A model generated the notes under the pieces. The model was given only the letters and a program-made list of their open reading frames with translations. It had not been told where the DNA came from and did no database searches. The translations under genes were made by a program, and so were the position numbers. Positions 25,879 through 35,291 of a DNA stretch of 64,000 nucleotides are shown here, piece by piece. Source of the DNA: Planctomycetota bacterium (GTDB lineage: Bacteria; Planctomycetota; UBA1135); the NCBI GenBank assembly GCA_008501825.1, contig QQUA01000024.1:62001-126000 (forward strand), written 5' to 3'. The first letter of the stretch is position 1. Every line of letters starts with the position of its first letter.

Positions 25879-26769
25879 TTAGCCTGGACCGGGCGGCTCC
25901 GCCCAGTGCAACTTGGATCGCAGGCGTTCGAAAAAGTTGGCTTGGGAATCGACCACCAAACGAAAACGACGATTGCTGGGAGCCACGCGAATCTTGTCGC
26001 CGGGCTGCAAGTGATATTCCTCGTGACCGTCGGCGGTAAATCCGGCATGGCCGCGGACGGTCAAGGTGGCGGTCCGTTCTCCCGGTAGGACCAAGGGCCG
26101 CATGCCGAGCATATAAGGCGCCACTGGAGTCACCACCCAGGCGTCCACCCTGGGAGTCATGATCGGCCCGCCGGCAGCGAGCGAATAAGCCGTTGAACCG
26201 GTGGAAGTGGAAACGATTAAGCCATCGCCTCGATAAGTGCACACCGGCCGGCGATCAACGGTCAAATCAACTTCCACCATGGCCGATCCCCAGGCTCTCA
26301 AAATGGACACGTCATTGAGAATGTGGGTGTCCATGGTGATCTTGCCGTCCCTTCGAATGGAGGCATGCATCATGGTGTGGTTTTCGCAAATTCCCTCGCC
26401 ATGCAAAACCTGGGTCAAGACCGCCCGGGCTCGTTGCGGCGCCACCGCCGCCAAAAAACCTACGCTGCCGAAGTTGATCCCCATCACCGGAACCTGACGC
26501 CGTCCCATTCGATGGGAAGTCGCCAACAAAGCACCGTCGCCACCCAACACCACCACCAAATCCGCTTTGTGTTGGATCGGTTGGACCCGCCGGGCCACTT
26601 CTACGCCGAGGACGTCGGCATATTCCAGAAGGAACTCTTCCAGCTCCTCAGCCAGTTCTTTCACCCTGGGCTTGGCCGGATCGCCTAACAAAAGGACTCG
26701 CGGCCAACGAGACTGCGGCAGAACGACCCTTTCTTGTTGGCCGTTCTTGGATTTATTTTGCCGGGTCAC
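25879..26769 (-). CDS. nadK: NAD kinase
   Basis: The protein is 296 aa and phosphorylates NAD to NADP in the cytoplasm. It has the family GGDG motif (VVVLGGDGALLATS), a following MGINFGSVGFLA, the NE/D motif as ILNDVSI (Asp where Glu is more usual) and the glycine-rich GDGLIVSTSTGSTAYSLAAG. Length is normal. The start is GTG. It is the last gene of the minus-strand isoprenoid/exonuclease run, 75 bases after dxs, and linkage of nadK with dxs and ispA/xse genes is common in bacteria. Confidence 0.92.
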   Translation of the reverse strand: MTRQNKSKNGQQERVVLPQSRWPRVLLLGDPAKPRVKELAEELEEFLLEYADVLGVEVARRVQPIQHKADLVVVLGGDGALLATSHRMGRRQVPVMGINFGSVGFLAAVAPQRARAVLTQVLHGEGICENHTMMHASIRRDGKITMDTHILNDVSILRAWGSAMVEVDLTVDRRPVCTYRGDGLIVSTSTGSTAYSLAAGGPIMTPRVDAWVVTPVAPYMLGMRPLVLPGERTATLTVRGHAGFTADGHEEYHLQPGDKIRVAPSNRRFRLVVDSQANFFERLRSKLHWAEPPGPG

Positions 26770-26844
26770 GCGAGCGTGGGGGTGACGGAATCGGATTGGG
26801 GGGGAAAGACGCTAAATGAAGCATACGCCATTTCCGCCCCAGAC

Positions 26845-28770
26845 CTAGACCGGATCTGCAAAAGGCTGCGGCGACGGCTCCAAAGCCGCCCGCCAGGCTT
26901 GGAATAAAGAATCGGCATCCAAGCAGCAGGCCCGCAGTTGTTCTTCCCGAGTGGAAGCATGGGGAATGTAGCGGTCCACCACGCCGTGGCGGCTCAACCG
27001 TACCTGGCTATCCAAATCGGCCAAAGCCTCGGCCACCGACGAACTGAAACCGCCGTTCAGGCTGTGTTCTTCCACCGCCGCAATCCAGGCATGGCGCCGA
27101 GCGATGTCGGCAATGGCTCCCAAATCCAAGGGCCGGGCAAAGCGGGCATCCCATAACTCCAGCTCGATGCCGCACTCGATGGCCAGGCGCTCCACCGCTT
27201 CCCAAGCCGGTTCCACCAAGGCGCCCAGGGCCAATACCGCACCATCCGTGCCAGAGCGCAGTTTTTCCGCCGTTCCGGGAACCAATTCCGGCCGCAATTC
27301 TGCTTCCGGCCCAAGGCATTCCATCGCTTCGCCCCGGGGCCAACGGAAAGCCCAGGGTCCCCCCTTGGCCAGCGCCGCTCGCAACATGCGTCCAAGATCG
27401 ACCGCATCCCGAGGGGAAGCCAGGTGGATACCCGGCAAAGCCCTCAAATAAGCCAAGTCGTACAAACCTTGGTGAGTCGGGCCGTCCTGGCCGACCAAGC
27501 CGCCCCGGTCCAAAGCCAGGATGACGTCTTCCTGCTGCAAGGCGACTTCCTGGAACACCTGGTCGTAGCCCCGCTGTAGGAAAGTGCTGTAAATCGCCGC
27601 CACCGGCTTGATGCCGGAAGTGGCCAAGCCCCCGGCCAAAGCCACGGCATGTTGTTCGGTGATGCCGGTGTCGTAGAAGCGCTGGGGATACTTTTCGCTG
27701 AACTCCAGCAAGCCGGTGCCATGGCGCATGGCGGCTGTAATGGCCACCACCCGGTGGTCCTCCTCCGCCAGCTTCAGCATTTCGTCGCCGAAAATGCCGG
27801 TATAGGAACGGCGGGAGCGAACCTCCACCCGGCCCTCAGGCTCGGTTTCGTCCGCTTTCGGCGGGCTGACACCGTGAGCCCGTTGCGGATCGCTCTTGGC
27901 CGGTTCATAACCTCGTCCTTTTTCGGTCAGGAAGTGAACTAGGTGGACGCCGTCCATGCGCTTGAGTCGCTGGAAAGCATCCAAGCAAGTTCCCATGTCG
28001 TGACCGTCCAGGGGTCCGACGTAGTTCACCCCCAGTTCTTCGAAAATATGGCCGGGAATCAGAACGTGGCGCAGCACCTCGCCGAGATCGTTCATTTTCT
28101 GCCCGACCCAAGGCAACTTCCCGCCCAAATCTTTCAATCGCTCATAGGCCACTTGCATGGTCCGGGAAGAACGGATCCGGGAAAAATACCGAGCCAAGGC
28201 GCCGACCGATTGAGCAATGGACCACTCGTTGTCATTCAGCACCACGATCATCTGGGGACGGCGTTCGGCCGCCTCGGTCAGACCTTCAAAGGCGACTCCG
28301 GCCCCCAATCCCGCGTCCCCCACCAAGGCCAGGGTCCAAGGAACTTCCTGGCCGGGATGAGCTTTGGCTTTCATTCCTTCGGCGACGCCGAGGGCAAAGG
28401 AAATGGCGGTGCCGGCGTGACCGGCGGTCAGGACGTCATAGGGAGATTCGAATCGGTTGCAGAAACCGGATAAGCCGCCGGTTCGGCGAATGGTTTCCAT
28501 GCGGTCGTAACGGCCGGTCAGCATCTTGTGGGGATAGCACTGGTGGCTGACGTCGAAAACCAGCTTGTCCTGGCGGAAATCGAACACCTTGTGCATGGCC
28601 ACGGTGAGTTCCACCACTCCCAGATTGCTGCCCAAATGGCCGCCGGTCTTGCGCACTTTCTCAATCAAGGCGGTACGCATTTCCCCGCATAGGTGGTTCA
28701 AATCCTCCACCGACAAAGCCTTCAGATCGGCCGGAGAGGTGAGATCAGCGAGACGGTGAGCGGTGGTCAA
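26845..28770 (-). CDS. dxs: 1-deoxy-D-xylulose-5-phosphate synthase
   Basis: The protein is 641 aa and condenses pyruvate and glyceraldehyde 3-phosphate, the first step of the MEP isoprenoid pathway. The N-terminal thiamine diphosphate half has GGHLGSNLGVVELTVAMH, HQCYPHKMLTGR, AGHAGTAISFALG and VLNDNEWSI. The ThDP-Mg motif is GDAGL where GDG is usual; the metal-binding Asp and Asn remain. The C-terminal half has the transketolase pyrimidine-binding region (DTGITEQHAVALAGGLA) and GQDGPTHQG. The start is TTG overlapping the ispA stop (TTGA); the next Met would remove the first thirty residues. It is coupled to ispA, which uses the pathway's products. Confidence 0.93.
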   Translation of the reverse strand: MTTAHRLADLTSPADLKALSVEDLNHLCGEMRTALIEKVRKTGGHLGSNLGVVELTVAMHKVFDFRQDKLVFDVSHQCYPHKMLTGRYDRMETIRRTGGLSGFCNRFESPYDVLTAGHAGTAISFALGVAEGMKAKAHPGQEVPWTLALVGDAGLGAGVAFEGLTEAAERRPQMIVVLNDNEWSIAQSVGALARYFSRIRSSRTMQVAYERLKDLGGKLPWVGQKMNDLGEVLRHVLIPGHIFEELGVNYVGPLDGHDMGTCLDAFQRLKRMDGVHLVHFLTEKGRGYEPAKSDPQRAHGVSPPKADETEPEGRVEVRSRRSYTGIFGDEMLKLAEEDHRVVAITAAMRHGTGLLEFSEKYPQRFYDTGITEQHAVALAGGLATSGIKPVAAIYSTFLQRGYDQVFQEVALQQEDVILALDRGGLVGQDGPTHQGLYDLAYLRALPGIHLASPRDAVDLGRMLRAALAKGGPWAFRWPRGEAMECLGPEAELRPELVPGTAEKLRSGTDGAVLALGALVEPAWEAVERLAIECGIELELWDARFARPLDLGAIADIARRHAWIAAVEEHSLNGGFSSSVAEALADLDSQVRLSRHGVVDRYIPHASTREEQLRACCLDADSLFQAWRAALEPSPQPFADPV

Positions 28771-29675
28771 CGGTTTCGTTCCAGCAGGAAGTGAGGAAGA
28801 TCTTCGAGCGGTTCCCGAAGTCGAGTCAAAGGCAGTTCAGCCAAGGCCCGTTCTGCAGAACGAACCAAAGCGGTGGCGTGTTGGCGAGCTTTTTCCCATC
28901 CAGCCGCCCGCAACAGGGTGGCTTTCTCGGAAACGGCATCTTTGCCGGCGGTTTTGCCAAGTTCTTCGGTGCTGCCAGTAGCATCCAATAGGTCATCGGC
29001 GGCTTGAAACAAGCAGCCGACGGCTTGGCCGTAGGGTTCCCAAAGGCCGGGATCGGCTCCAGCGGCCCGAGCCCCCATCTGCAGCGAAGCCTTCAGCAGC
29101 GCCCCGGTCTTGGCGGCGTGGATGGCGCTGACTTGGGCCAAAGTGCAAGGCCGGCCTTCCGCCTCCAAATCCCAAACCTGTCCGCCGACCATGCCGACGG
29201 CTCCGGAAGCTCGGGCCAGGAGGGCGGTTTGATCTCGAGCCAAGGCGGCGTCCTCTTGCTCGGCCAAGACTTCGAAAGCCAAGGCTTGAAGACCGTCTCC
29301 GGCCAGGACCGCATTGGCTTCGCCGAATTGGACGTGAACCGTCGGCTGCCCGCGGCGCAAGGCGTCGTCGTCCATGCAAGGCAAATCGTCGTGGACCAGG
29401 GAATAGGCGTGGATCAATTCCACCGCCACCGCAGCGGGCATGGCTCGGCGATGGGAACCGCCGTGGGCCTGACAAGCCAACAGGACCATGGCCGGTCGCA
29501 CCCGTTTTCCCGGCGACATCACCGCCGCTTGCACCGCGCGGCGCCAGACTTCCGGGGCGTCTTTCAAATTCTCCGCCGCCAATCGTTGCCGCAAGGCTTC
29601 CTCGATTTCGGGAATCACCGAGTGCAACCAGCGAGGAAATGGCCGTTGCGAGGCCGAAGGGGAAGCCGCGGTCAT
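28767..29675 (-). CDS. ispA: polyprenyl (farnesyl/geranyl-type) diphosphate synthase
   Basis: The protein is 302 aa and builds C10-C20 prenyl diphosphates from IPP and DMAPP. The first Asp-rich motif is DDLPCMDDD, the six-residue bacterial FPP-synthase form, followed by the RRGxPT-like LRRGQPTVH. The second motif is QAADDLLD, with a conserved GKTAGKD. Length is normal. Chain length specificity cannot be fixed by eye, though farnesyl diphosphate is usual for this subtype. It is four bases downstream of xseB and overlaps dxs by a TTGA junction, so the three genes are translated together. Confidence 0.92.
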   Translation of the reverse strand: MTAASPSASQRPFPRWLHSVIPEIEEALRQRLAAENLKDAPEVWRRAVQAAVMSPGKRVRPAMVLLACQAHGGSHRRAMPAAVAVELIHAYSLVHDDLPCMDDDALRRGQPTVHVQFGEANAVLAGDGLQALAFEVLAEQEDAALARDQTALLARASGAVGMVGGQVWDLEAEGRPCTLAQVSAIHAAKTGALLKASLQMGARAAGADPGLWEPYGQAVGCLFQAADDLLDATGSTEELGKTAGKDAVSEKATLLRAAGWEKARQHATALVRSAERALAELPLTRLREPLEDLPHFLLERNR

Positions 29676-29679
29676 GAAA

Positions 29680-29955
29680 TCAATGGGGCTCGCCGTCCTC
29701 AGCCAGGCCCGGTTCTTCTTCTTCCAAGGCCGCCAATTCCTGGCGCAATTCCTCGGTCAGCTTTTGCACCTTCAGTTCGGCGGAAGCCAGGGAGGTTTGC
29801 AGTGTCCGCAACAATTCGACGCCTTGGCGGTACTTGTCGACGCCGTCTTCCAGACTCCATTCCCCGGATTCCAAATCCTCGACCAAAGCCTCCAATTGGG
29901 CCAGACGTACTTCGAAGGACGGTTTCTCGGCGGCGGCTTTTCGAGCGGCACTCAT
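29680..29955 (-). CDS. xseB: exodeoxyribonuclease VII small subunit
   Basis: This 91-aa acidic coiled-coil protein fits XseB: FEVRLAQLEALVEDLESGEWSLED followed by a second helix with YRQGVELLRTLQTSLASAELKVQKL. XseB subunits bind the large subunit to form exonuclease VII, which degrades single-stranded DNA to oligonucleotides. It lies 93 bases downstream of xseA, the usual order, and 4 bases before ispA. Confidence 0.9.
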   Translation of the reverse strand: MSAARKAAAEKPSFEVRLAQLEALVEDLESGEWSLEDGVDKYRQGVELLRTLQTSLASAELKVQKLTEELRQELAALEEEEPGLAEDGEPH

Positions 29956-30048
29956 GCTGACTAAGGCCTTGAGGGATGCAAAGGGCCCGGGATTCCCGCA
30001 ATGGCGGCCTAGTTTAGCAGGGCAAGCGTCCGCGGCGTTGTCCTGGAC

Positions 30049-31428
30049 TCAAGACGGATCGTCCTTTTTCGGCTCCGGGTACACCGTCTCGACTGTGGCG
30101 TCCAGGGAACCGGAAGCCAGCCGCACGTGGATGGCTTCCCCAGCCTGCACCTGATCGGCTTGACGCAGATAGCCGTCTTTTCCCGGCCGCTCCACCAGTG
30201 CGAAACCCCGTTCCATCCAAGTGCTCGGCGAAGCGCTTTGCAGGCGGGCGGCCAAACTTTGCAAGCGGTTTTGGCTGGCGGCCAGGGCATGCTCGCAACT
30301 CAAAGGAAGACGCTTGGCCAAGCCCTGCAACCGGGTCCGAGTCAAACGGCACTTTGGGCCGGGATGTTGCATCTGAAAAGCCTGCGCGGCGGCGGACAAG
30401 CGCCGGCCGCTTTGGAGCATGCCTTGGTCGACGATTTGGGATAGGCGCAATTCCCATTGCAGCAAATCCCGTCGCCGGCGTTCCAGCCGCCGATCGGGAG
30501 CTTGGCCGCGCAAGTTGCGAGCCAAACGATCCAGCCTTCGATGGGGAACTTGCAAGGTGGCCAGGACGGCGGCTTGCAAAGCTTCGGCTAGCGAATCCAC
30601 TTGCCGTCGGGCTTGCCGCCAACCTTCCACCGTTCGATGGGCGGCGGCGGTAGGAGTTTTCGCCCTTTCGTCGGCGGCAAAATCCGCCAAGCTGAAATCG
30701 GTTTCGTGGCCGACTCCGCACAAGATCGGCACTTGGCAATCGGCAATGGCTCGAACGACCGCTTCTTCCTGAAAGGCCCACAAGTCTTCCAGGGAACCGC
30801 CACCACGGCACAACAAGATCAGATCCGGTCGAATGCTTTCGGCTTCCGCCAAGGCCATGCACAAATCGGCCACCGCTTCCGCACCTTGCACTCTGGCCGG
30901 CCGAACCCACACTTGAAACGGAGCCCGAGCTTCCTGCCAACTTTGCAGGACATCGGCGGCGGCGGCGGAAGGAAAGGCGGTTATCAACGCCACCCGTTGC
31001 GGGCGCAAAGGCAACAGCCGTTTGCGTTCGGCATCGAACAAACCTTCGGCTTGCAATCGGGCCTTTAAGATTTCAAATCGGCGCGCCAAATCTCCGGCGC
31101 CCAAGTCTTCGACTTCTTGCAAAAGAAAGGACAACTGCCCTCGCTTCGGCCAAACGTCGAAATGGCCCCGGGCCAAAACTTCCCGGCCCTCCTGCAGTTC
31201 ACACCGCAATCCGCGGCGGGCCGTGGCCGCCCACATTTTCACTTCCATGACCGCGTCGCGATCCCGAAGCTTGAAGTAATAATGTCCGGAGCCGCGATAA
31301 GGCCCTCGATATTCGAACACCTCCCCTTTCAACCAAAGGGAACCCAAGTCGTATTCCAATAAGTCCCGCACCCGATGCAGGGCTTGGCTGATGCTGAACA
31401 CCGGGCCGCGATCGCCGCCTTTAGCCAC
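30049..31428 (-). CDS. xseA: exodeoxyribonuclease VII large subunit
   Basis: The protein is 459 aa, typical for XseA. The N-terminal OB domain (VFSISQALHRVRDLLEYDLG, LWLKGEV) is followed by the catalytic region VALITAFPSAAAADV, LILLCRGGGSLEDLWAFQEE and GVGHETDFSLADFAADERAKTP. A long coiled coil follows and contacts XseB. The start is GTG. It is downstream of an unknown membrane protein gene with a nine-base gap, continuing the minus-strand run. Confidence 0.94.
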   Translation of the reverse strand: MAKGGDRGPVFSISQALHRVRDLLEYDLGSLWLKGEVFEYRGPYRGSGHYYFKLRDRDAVMEVKMWAATARRGLRCELQEGREVLARGHFDVWPKRGQLSFLLQEVEDLGAGDLARRFEILKARLQAEGLFDAERKRLLPLRPQRVALITAFPSAAAADVLQSWQEARAPFQVWVRPARVQGAEAVADLCMALAEAESIRPDLILLCRGGGSLEDLWAFQEEAVVRAIADCQVPILCGVGHETDFSLADFAADERAKTPTAAAHRTVEGWRQARRQVDSLAEALQAAVLATLQVPHRRLDRLARNLRGQAPDRRLERRRRDLLQWELRLSQIVDQGMLQSGRRLSAAAQAFQMQHPGPKCRLTRTRLQGLAKRLPLSCEHALAASQNRLQSLAARLQSASPSTWMERGFALVERPGKDGYLRQADQVQAGEAIHVRLASGSLDATVETVYPEPKKDDPS

Positions 31429-31437
31429 CGCTCGGCT

Positions 31438-32883
31438 TCAATCGACTTCGACCAAAGGAATCTCGGAAGCCTGCCATTCGGCCACCGGCTGGCGAGTCAA
31501 ATAAATGCGGAACAAATCGTTGTAAAACGGGCTGCGCTGGCCACCGTCGACGAAGGCACCGTTGCGAAGCACCAATTCCACCGTGCCTTTCTTATACAAC
31601 TGCACTTCCATTTGATCGGCTTCAATGGTTTTCACCAGCCGGCCGGCGGCGTCGAACCAATTGATTTGCACCAATTGCAATTGGTTGCCTTGAATCCCTC
31701 CGAGGGAATTCATGCGGTAGTAACCACCGGGTCCGCGCAAGGACAAGAAACCGTCCAAAGCTTTGCGCACCGGCTCCAATTGAGCATCGGGAACTTTGGC
31801 GGCGGCTTGTTCCACCTCGGCTTCGGCCAAAGCCGGGAAGTGTTGCAACCAAGCCTTGCTGTTGACTTCGAGAAAATCCAACCGGGCCCCTTCCGGCGGC
31901 AAAGCAATCCTGACGCCCGCCCTGGAACGGTGGCCGTCGAAAAAGCGGAGAGCCAAAGTTCCGCTCATTTGATGCAGTTGAAACTCCACCCGCTCCGCTT
32001 TCAACAAATTGTCCAATCGTCCTTGGGCGTCGTATTCGGCCAGAATCACTTGCCGAATTTGGGCTTGATCCGGCACCGCTTCGCCTTTTTGGAATCGATA
32101 TCCGGAATAACCGTCGGTAGCCAATAAACCGTTGAGGACTTGCAGCCAGGTTTCTTCTTCCGCGGCAGCCTCTGCTCCGGGCGAAGCGCCGGGAGAGGAT
32201 TCTGCGGTGGGCGTGGAAGATTCCTTCTCAGTTCGGTTGCTTTCGCTGGTTCCGTTGGCCGCCGGAACGGTCGGGTTTTGCGCCGCCGATCCGGAGTCGG
32301 AAGGAGTTTCCTTCTCCGCTCCTTCCTCTTGGTCCAAATTGCCTTCGGCCAAGCGATCGAGCATGGCCAAAGTTTGCTGCTCCCGTTCCATCCGTTCCAA
32401 TAACTTGGAAGTCAGCTCGCGGATGGTTTCCTGATCGCCGCTCCGAGCATCTCGTTCCTGCTCCAGCATGGCTTGCATGCGGTTGAGCAATTCCGGATCC
32501 AAGGTGCTTTCCGGTAATTCCACCGTGACCGGAGTGGGCTCGACCACGATCTCCGGCATTTCCGCCTGGACCCGCAAATCCTCAGGCAGGTCTTTCGGCC
32601 CCCACATCGCCATGGCGGTGGCGCCGGCCCCCAAACCGGCGGCGAAACCCAGAATGGTCATCACCGGCAAGGCCCAGCGCCGCCCCCGGCGACGCTCTTC
32701 CTCGGCGGTTTCCAAGTGTTCCAGCAATCCGTTTTGGACCTCGGCCAACCGCCGAAAGGAACGATTCAGGGACTGCACGTCGCGCAAACGCAACAGCGAT
32801 CCGGGTGCCTCTTCCTGCACTCGACGGATGGCGGCATCAGGGGGTTGCCCGCCGGAATTCGGTTGGGACGGCGATTCAGTCAT
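31438..32883 (-). CDS. single-pass membrane protein of unknown function with coiled coil
   Basis: I do not recognise this 481-aa protein. A cytoplasmic N-terminus of about 68 residues precedes one hydrophobic segment at about 70-93 (ALPVMTILGFAAGLGAGATAMAMW). Then comes a charged coiled-coil stretch (about 125-180), a low-complexity Ser/Thr/Pro/Glu-rich linker (about 185-250) and a folded-looking C-terminal domain with YRMNSLGGIQGNQLQLVQIN. The architecture fits an inner-membrane protein with a periplasmic domain. Its ATG lies inside the end of the upstream lipoprotein-like gene (ATGACTGA), so the pair is translationally coupled. It sits between folate and exonuclease VII genes, which says nothing clear about its job. 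Confidence 0.6.
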   Translation of the reverse strand: MTESPSQPNSGGQPPDAAIRRVQEEAPGSLLRLRDVQSLNRSFRRLAEVQNGLLEHLETAEEERRRGRRWALPVMTILGFAAGLGAGATAMAMWGPKDLPEDLRVQAEMPEIVVEPTPVTVELPESTLDPELLNRMQAMLEQERDARSGDQETIRELTSKLLERMEREQQTLAMLDRLAEGNLDQEEGAEKETPSDSGSAAQNPTVPAANGTSESNRTEKESSTPTAESSPGASPGAEAAAEEETWLQVLNGLLATDGYSGYRFQKGEAVPDQAQIRQVILAEYDAQGRLDNLLKAERVEFQLHQMSGTLALRFFDGHRSRAGVRIALPPEGARLDFLEVNSKAWLQHFPALAEAEVEQAAAKVPDAQLEPVRKALDGFLSLRGPGGYYRMNSLGGIQGNQLQLVQINWFDAAGRLVKTIEADQMEVQLYKKGTVELVLRNGAFVDGGQRSPFYNDLFRIYLTRQPVAEWQASEIPLVEVD

Positions 32884-33601
32884 GGGGGTTCATCGGTGCC
32901 CCGTTCTCCTCGGCACCGGCCGTGGAAGAATCGGAAGCGAAATCAGGTTCAAGAAATTGACGGCGTTCCTTGGGGGTCCATTGGTGAGCTTGGAGGGCCA
33001 CTTCCCGATCCGCGGCAGACCACCGAAGAATGATTTCCGGCAACTCGCCCTCCCCCTTTTCTTTTTCGGTCATCAAGAAACTTCGCCTTTGCAAAGCCGG
33101 AGACGGAATTGGCGAATCCGAGCCCTCCGCCGTGCCGCTGCGGCCGACGCCGACCCACAACAAGCGATCCCTCGGGCCCAAGTCGGCCGGCGGCTCCCCC
33201 AAGGGAAGGAAGCGGCCGGATTGGCCGTAGCGCAACTCACCGGGGTTCAGCAGTTGGTCGCCTTCGCCGATCAAGTGCAGGCGCAACAGCCGGCCTTGCA
33301 AGCCGAGTCGGCGCCGCAGCATGGTTTCCTCCCGGAAGCCCTCCACCGGCGCCGCTTCCGGCGCGAACAAGGGCTCGGCCAAAATCCGCAAGCCGTCCTC
33401 AGTGCTGGCCGCCCAAGCCAGTTGCACCTGCACGCCGGGGGCGCCGTTTTCCCCCGGTGCATCGCGGGAACAAGCCCAAACCCAACTCAAGCCGACGGTG
33501 AGGGCCGCCAGAATCCAAACCGATCCCGACCCGAGCTTTAACTGTCCCGGTCCTCCCAGGCAGATCTGTTCTTCTTGTTCTTGTTCCACCAACGGGTCCA
33601 A
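32876..33601 (-). CDS. probable lipoprotein of unknown function
   Basis: I do not recognise this protein of up to 241 aa. Near the N-terminus a hydrophobic stretch (VWILAALTVGLSWVWACSRD) ends at a Cys that could be lipidated, though Trp at -2 makes the lipobox imperfect. The remainder contains a stretch LLRLHLIGEGDQLLNPGELRYG. The start is uncertain: a TTG at 33601 is in frame, but translation probably begins nearer the hydrophobic segment. It overlaps the upstream HEAT-like gene by up to 64 bases and the downstream membrane-protein gene by eight bases, so these three unknown genes form one coupled unit. Confidence 0.5.
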   Translation of the reverse strand: MDPLVEQEQEEQICLGGPGQLKLGSGSVWILAALTVGLSWVWACSRDAPGENGAPGVQVQLAWAASTEDGLRILAEPLFAPEAAPVEGFREETMLRRRLGLQGRLLRLHLIGEGDQLLNPGELRYGQSGRFLPLGEPPADLGPRDRLLWVGVGRSGTAEGSDSPIPSPALQRRSFLMTEKEKGEGELPEIILRWSAADREVALQAHQWTPKERRQFLEPDFASDSSTAGAEENGAPMNPHD

Positions 33602-34428
33602 TCCAGGGGGTCGCTAAAGGATTCGCCGGTCAAATTGCGCAAAGCCGTGGTCAACGGCTCCCTTACCTTGCGGTAAATGCGCTTGGAATTATTGTCCTCC
33701 AACTCGCTGGCGGCGTTGTGGTAGGACTCCAGTTGTTTGACGATCTTACCGACGCACTCCTTCCGAATCGAACCGGGAGCGTCTTCAAATTGGGACAAAG
33801 CCCGGCCGGCGGCGGCAATCACTTCCTCATCCTTGTAGTCGAGGAAATCCAGCAAAGCCTCCGCCTGTTCATAATCCAGGGTGTAGCCGACTTGCTCGAC
33901 ACATAGAGCCCGGAACTCCACGTCCTTATTGAATCGCTTGTCGTCGAAAGCCTTCCACAAGAACACCGAGCCGTGCGAGCCCATTTGGCCGAAGGCGAAG
34001 GCCGAGGCTTTCCACAGGTCCAAATTCCGCCGCTCGGTAGGACGCTTACGGTACTTGAAAGCCAGGAAAACGGTTTTCGCCAGGGATTCCTGGACTTTTT
34101 CCAATTCCTTGCCTTCCTTCTTCAAGGCCCGGGAATCGCCTTCCCCCAATTCCAGATCTTCGTTGATTTCGGTCAGGCGCTTGGCATTGCCTTGATAAAG
34201 CTGGACCATGCGGTCCACCAGAGCAATGGCTTTCAAGGCCACGTCATCTTCCTTGAGGAAGTCCCGGCTTTTGACTGCCGACACGAATTCCTTCTGCACC
34301 GCCTCGGCTTCGTCTTGCTGGCTCAGGGCCCACTCCGAAAGCGAGGCGTCGACGCATGCGGTATTCCCGAAACCGCCGGGAACACCGAACAAGAAGGGCG
34401 AGAAAACAAGCAGGCTGGTGCAGATCAT
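33538..34428 (-). CDS. secreted alpha-helical (HEAT-like) protein of unknown function
   Basis: The protein is 296 aa with a signal peptide (ICTSLLVFSPFLFG). The body is helical and charged and contains one or two HEAT-like units (FRALCVEQVGYTLDYEQAEALLDFLD, then EEVIAAAGRALSQFEDA), which suggest a scaffold that binds another protein. I chose the ATG at 34428 because it overlaps the pabC stop as ATGA. It is the first of three coupled envelope genes of unknown function between pabC and xseA. Confidence 0.6.
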   Translation of the reverse strand: MICTSLLVFSPFLFGVPGGFGNTACVDASLSEWALSQQDEAEAVQKEFVSAVKSRDFLKEDDVALKAIALVDRMVQLYQGNAKRLTEINEDLELGEGDSRALKKEGKELEKVQESLAKTVFLAFKYRKRPTERRNLDLWKASAFAFGQMGSHGSVFLWKAFDDKRFNKDVEFRALCVEQVGYTLDYEQAEALLDFLDYKDEEVIAAAGRALSQFEDAPGSIRKECVGKIVKQLESYHNAASELEDNNSKRIYRKVREPLTTALRNLTGESFSDPLDWTRWWNKNKKNRSAWEDRDS

Positions 34429-35291
34429 GAGGCGGACATGGGGTTGGGGAGGGTTTGAGCGCGGCTCACCCGGGCGCGACGGCACTCCTCAAGATAGGCT
34501 TGCCGCAGCCGCGGAAGGAAGGGGCCGGATGCCCCGGGAAGGTCATCCCGAAGCCCCAGGATGCGGCGAATCGGGATCACGCCGATGACGGCGTTGGTCA
34601 GGTAGATCTCGTCGGCGTCCAGCAGGTTCTGGATTTCCAAACGCCGCTCAAGAGCGGGCAAAGCGGCGCGACGGCAGGCCCTCAGAAGGGCTCCTCGAGT
34701 CACCCCCAGGAGAATGCCCCGATCCGGCGCCGGAGTAGCCAGGACGCCCTTCTCCAGGACGAACAAATTGCACGAGGTGCTCTCGGCCAGGTCGCCGTCG
34801 ATGGTGGGCATCAGGGCTTCCCAAGCCCCCTGGGATTCAGCCAGGCGGCGGGCTTGTTGAGATCCGGCCCGGGAAACCGTTTTCGCGCTCACTAATGGAT
34901 CTAGCGGGTCGCGGCGGAAGGGTGACAGGGCCAAGTCCACCTGGTCCGGCGGCGGGGCGGGCCTGCCCGCCACCCAAAACCGAAGTAGGGCATCTCCCCG
35001 CCCTCGCAGGACGGTGTAACGCAAGCGCCAAATTCCCTTGGGGAATTGGGATTGAATGCGATGGAAAGCCTGAACCAAGCCTTGGCCTTGAAGATCAAAA
35101 CCCAATTTCAAGGCGCTTTCCTGCAGCCGCCGACCATGCTCCGGCAAAAAGGGCGAGGCTTCCCCGTCTTCCACCAGGAAGGATTCGAAAATGCCCTCCC
35201 CGCGCAGCACGCCGGGGACGTCCGCCGGCAACATGGCTTCGCCGGGCTCGACCAGGCGCAAGGGGCTGCCGTCGGTCGAGTCCAGGATCAA
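34425..35291 (-). CDS. pabC: aminodeoxychorismate lyase-like class IV aminotransferase
   Basis: The protein is about 288 aa from a TTG at 35291 that overlaps the pabB stop (TTGA). Fold-type IV PLP features: a catalytic-Lys region VSAKTVSRAGSQQARR, ESTSCNLFVLEKG, GVTRGALLRAC and the phosphate-binding TNAVIGVIP. With PabB directly upstream, the likely reaction is release of pyruvate from 4-amino-4-deoxychorismate to give 4-aminobenzoate for folate. Branched-chain or D-amino-acid aminotransferases belong to the same family, but the pabB coupling argues against those. A longer open frame to 35363 is rejected. Confidence 0.82.
   Translation of the reverse strand: MILDSTDGSPLRLVEPGEAMLPADVPGVLRGEGIFESFLVEDGEASPFLPEHGRRLQESALKLGFDLQGQGLVQAFHRIQSQFPKGIWRLRYTVLRGRGDALLRFWVAGRPAPPPDQVDLALSPFRRDPLDPLVSAKTVSRAGSQQARRLAESQGAWEALMPTIDGDLAESTSCNLFVLEKGVLATPAPDRGILLGVTRGALLRACRRAALPALERRLEIQNLLDADEIYLTNAVIGVIPIRRILGLRDDLPGASGPFLPRLRQAYLEECRRARVSRAQTLPNPMSAS

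Noticed and set aside
26845..28770. DXS thought inactive because GDG is GDA
   Set aside because: The metal-binding Asp and Asn, His residues and the C-terminal catalytic region are all kept, and I recall the same change in planctomycete-type enzymes, so it is more likely a lineage variant.
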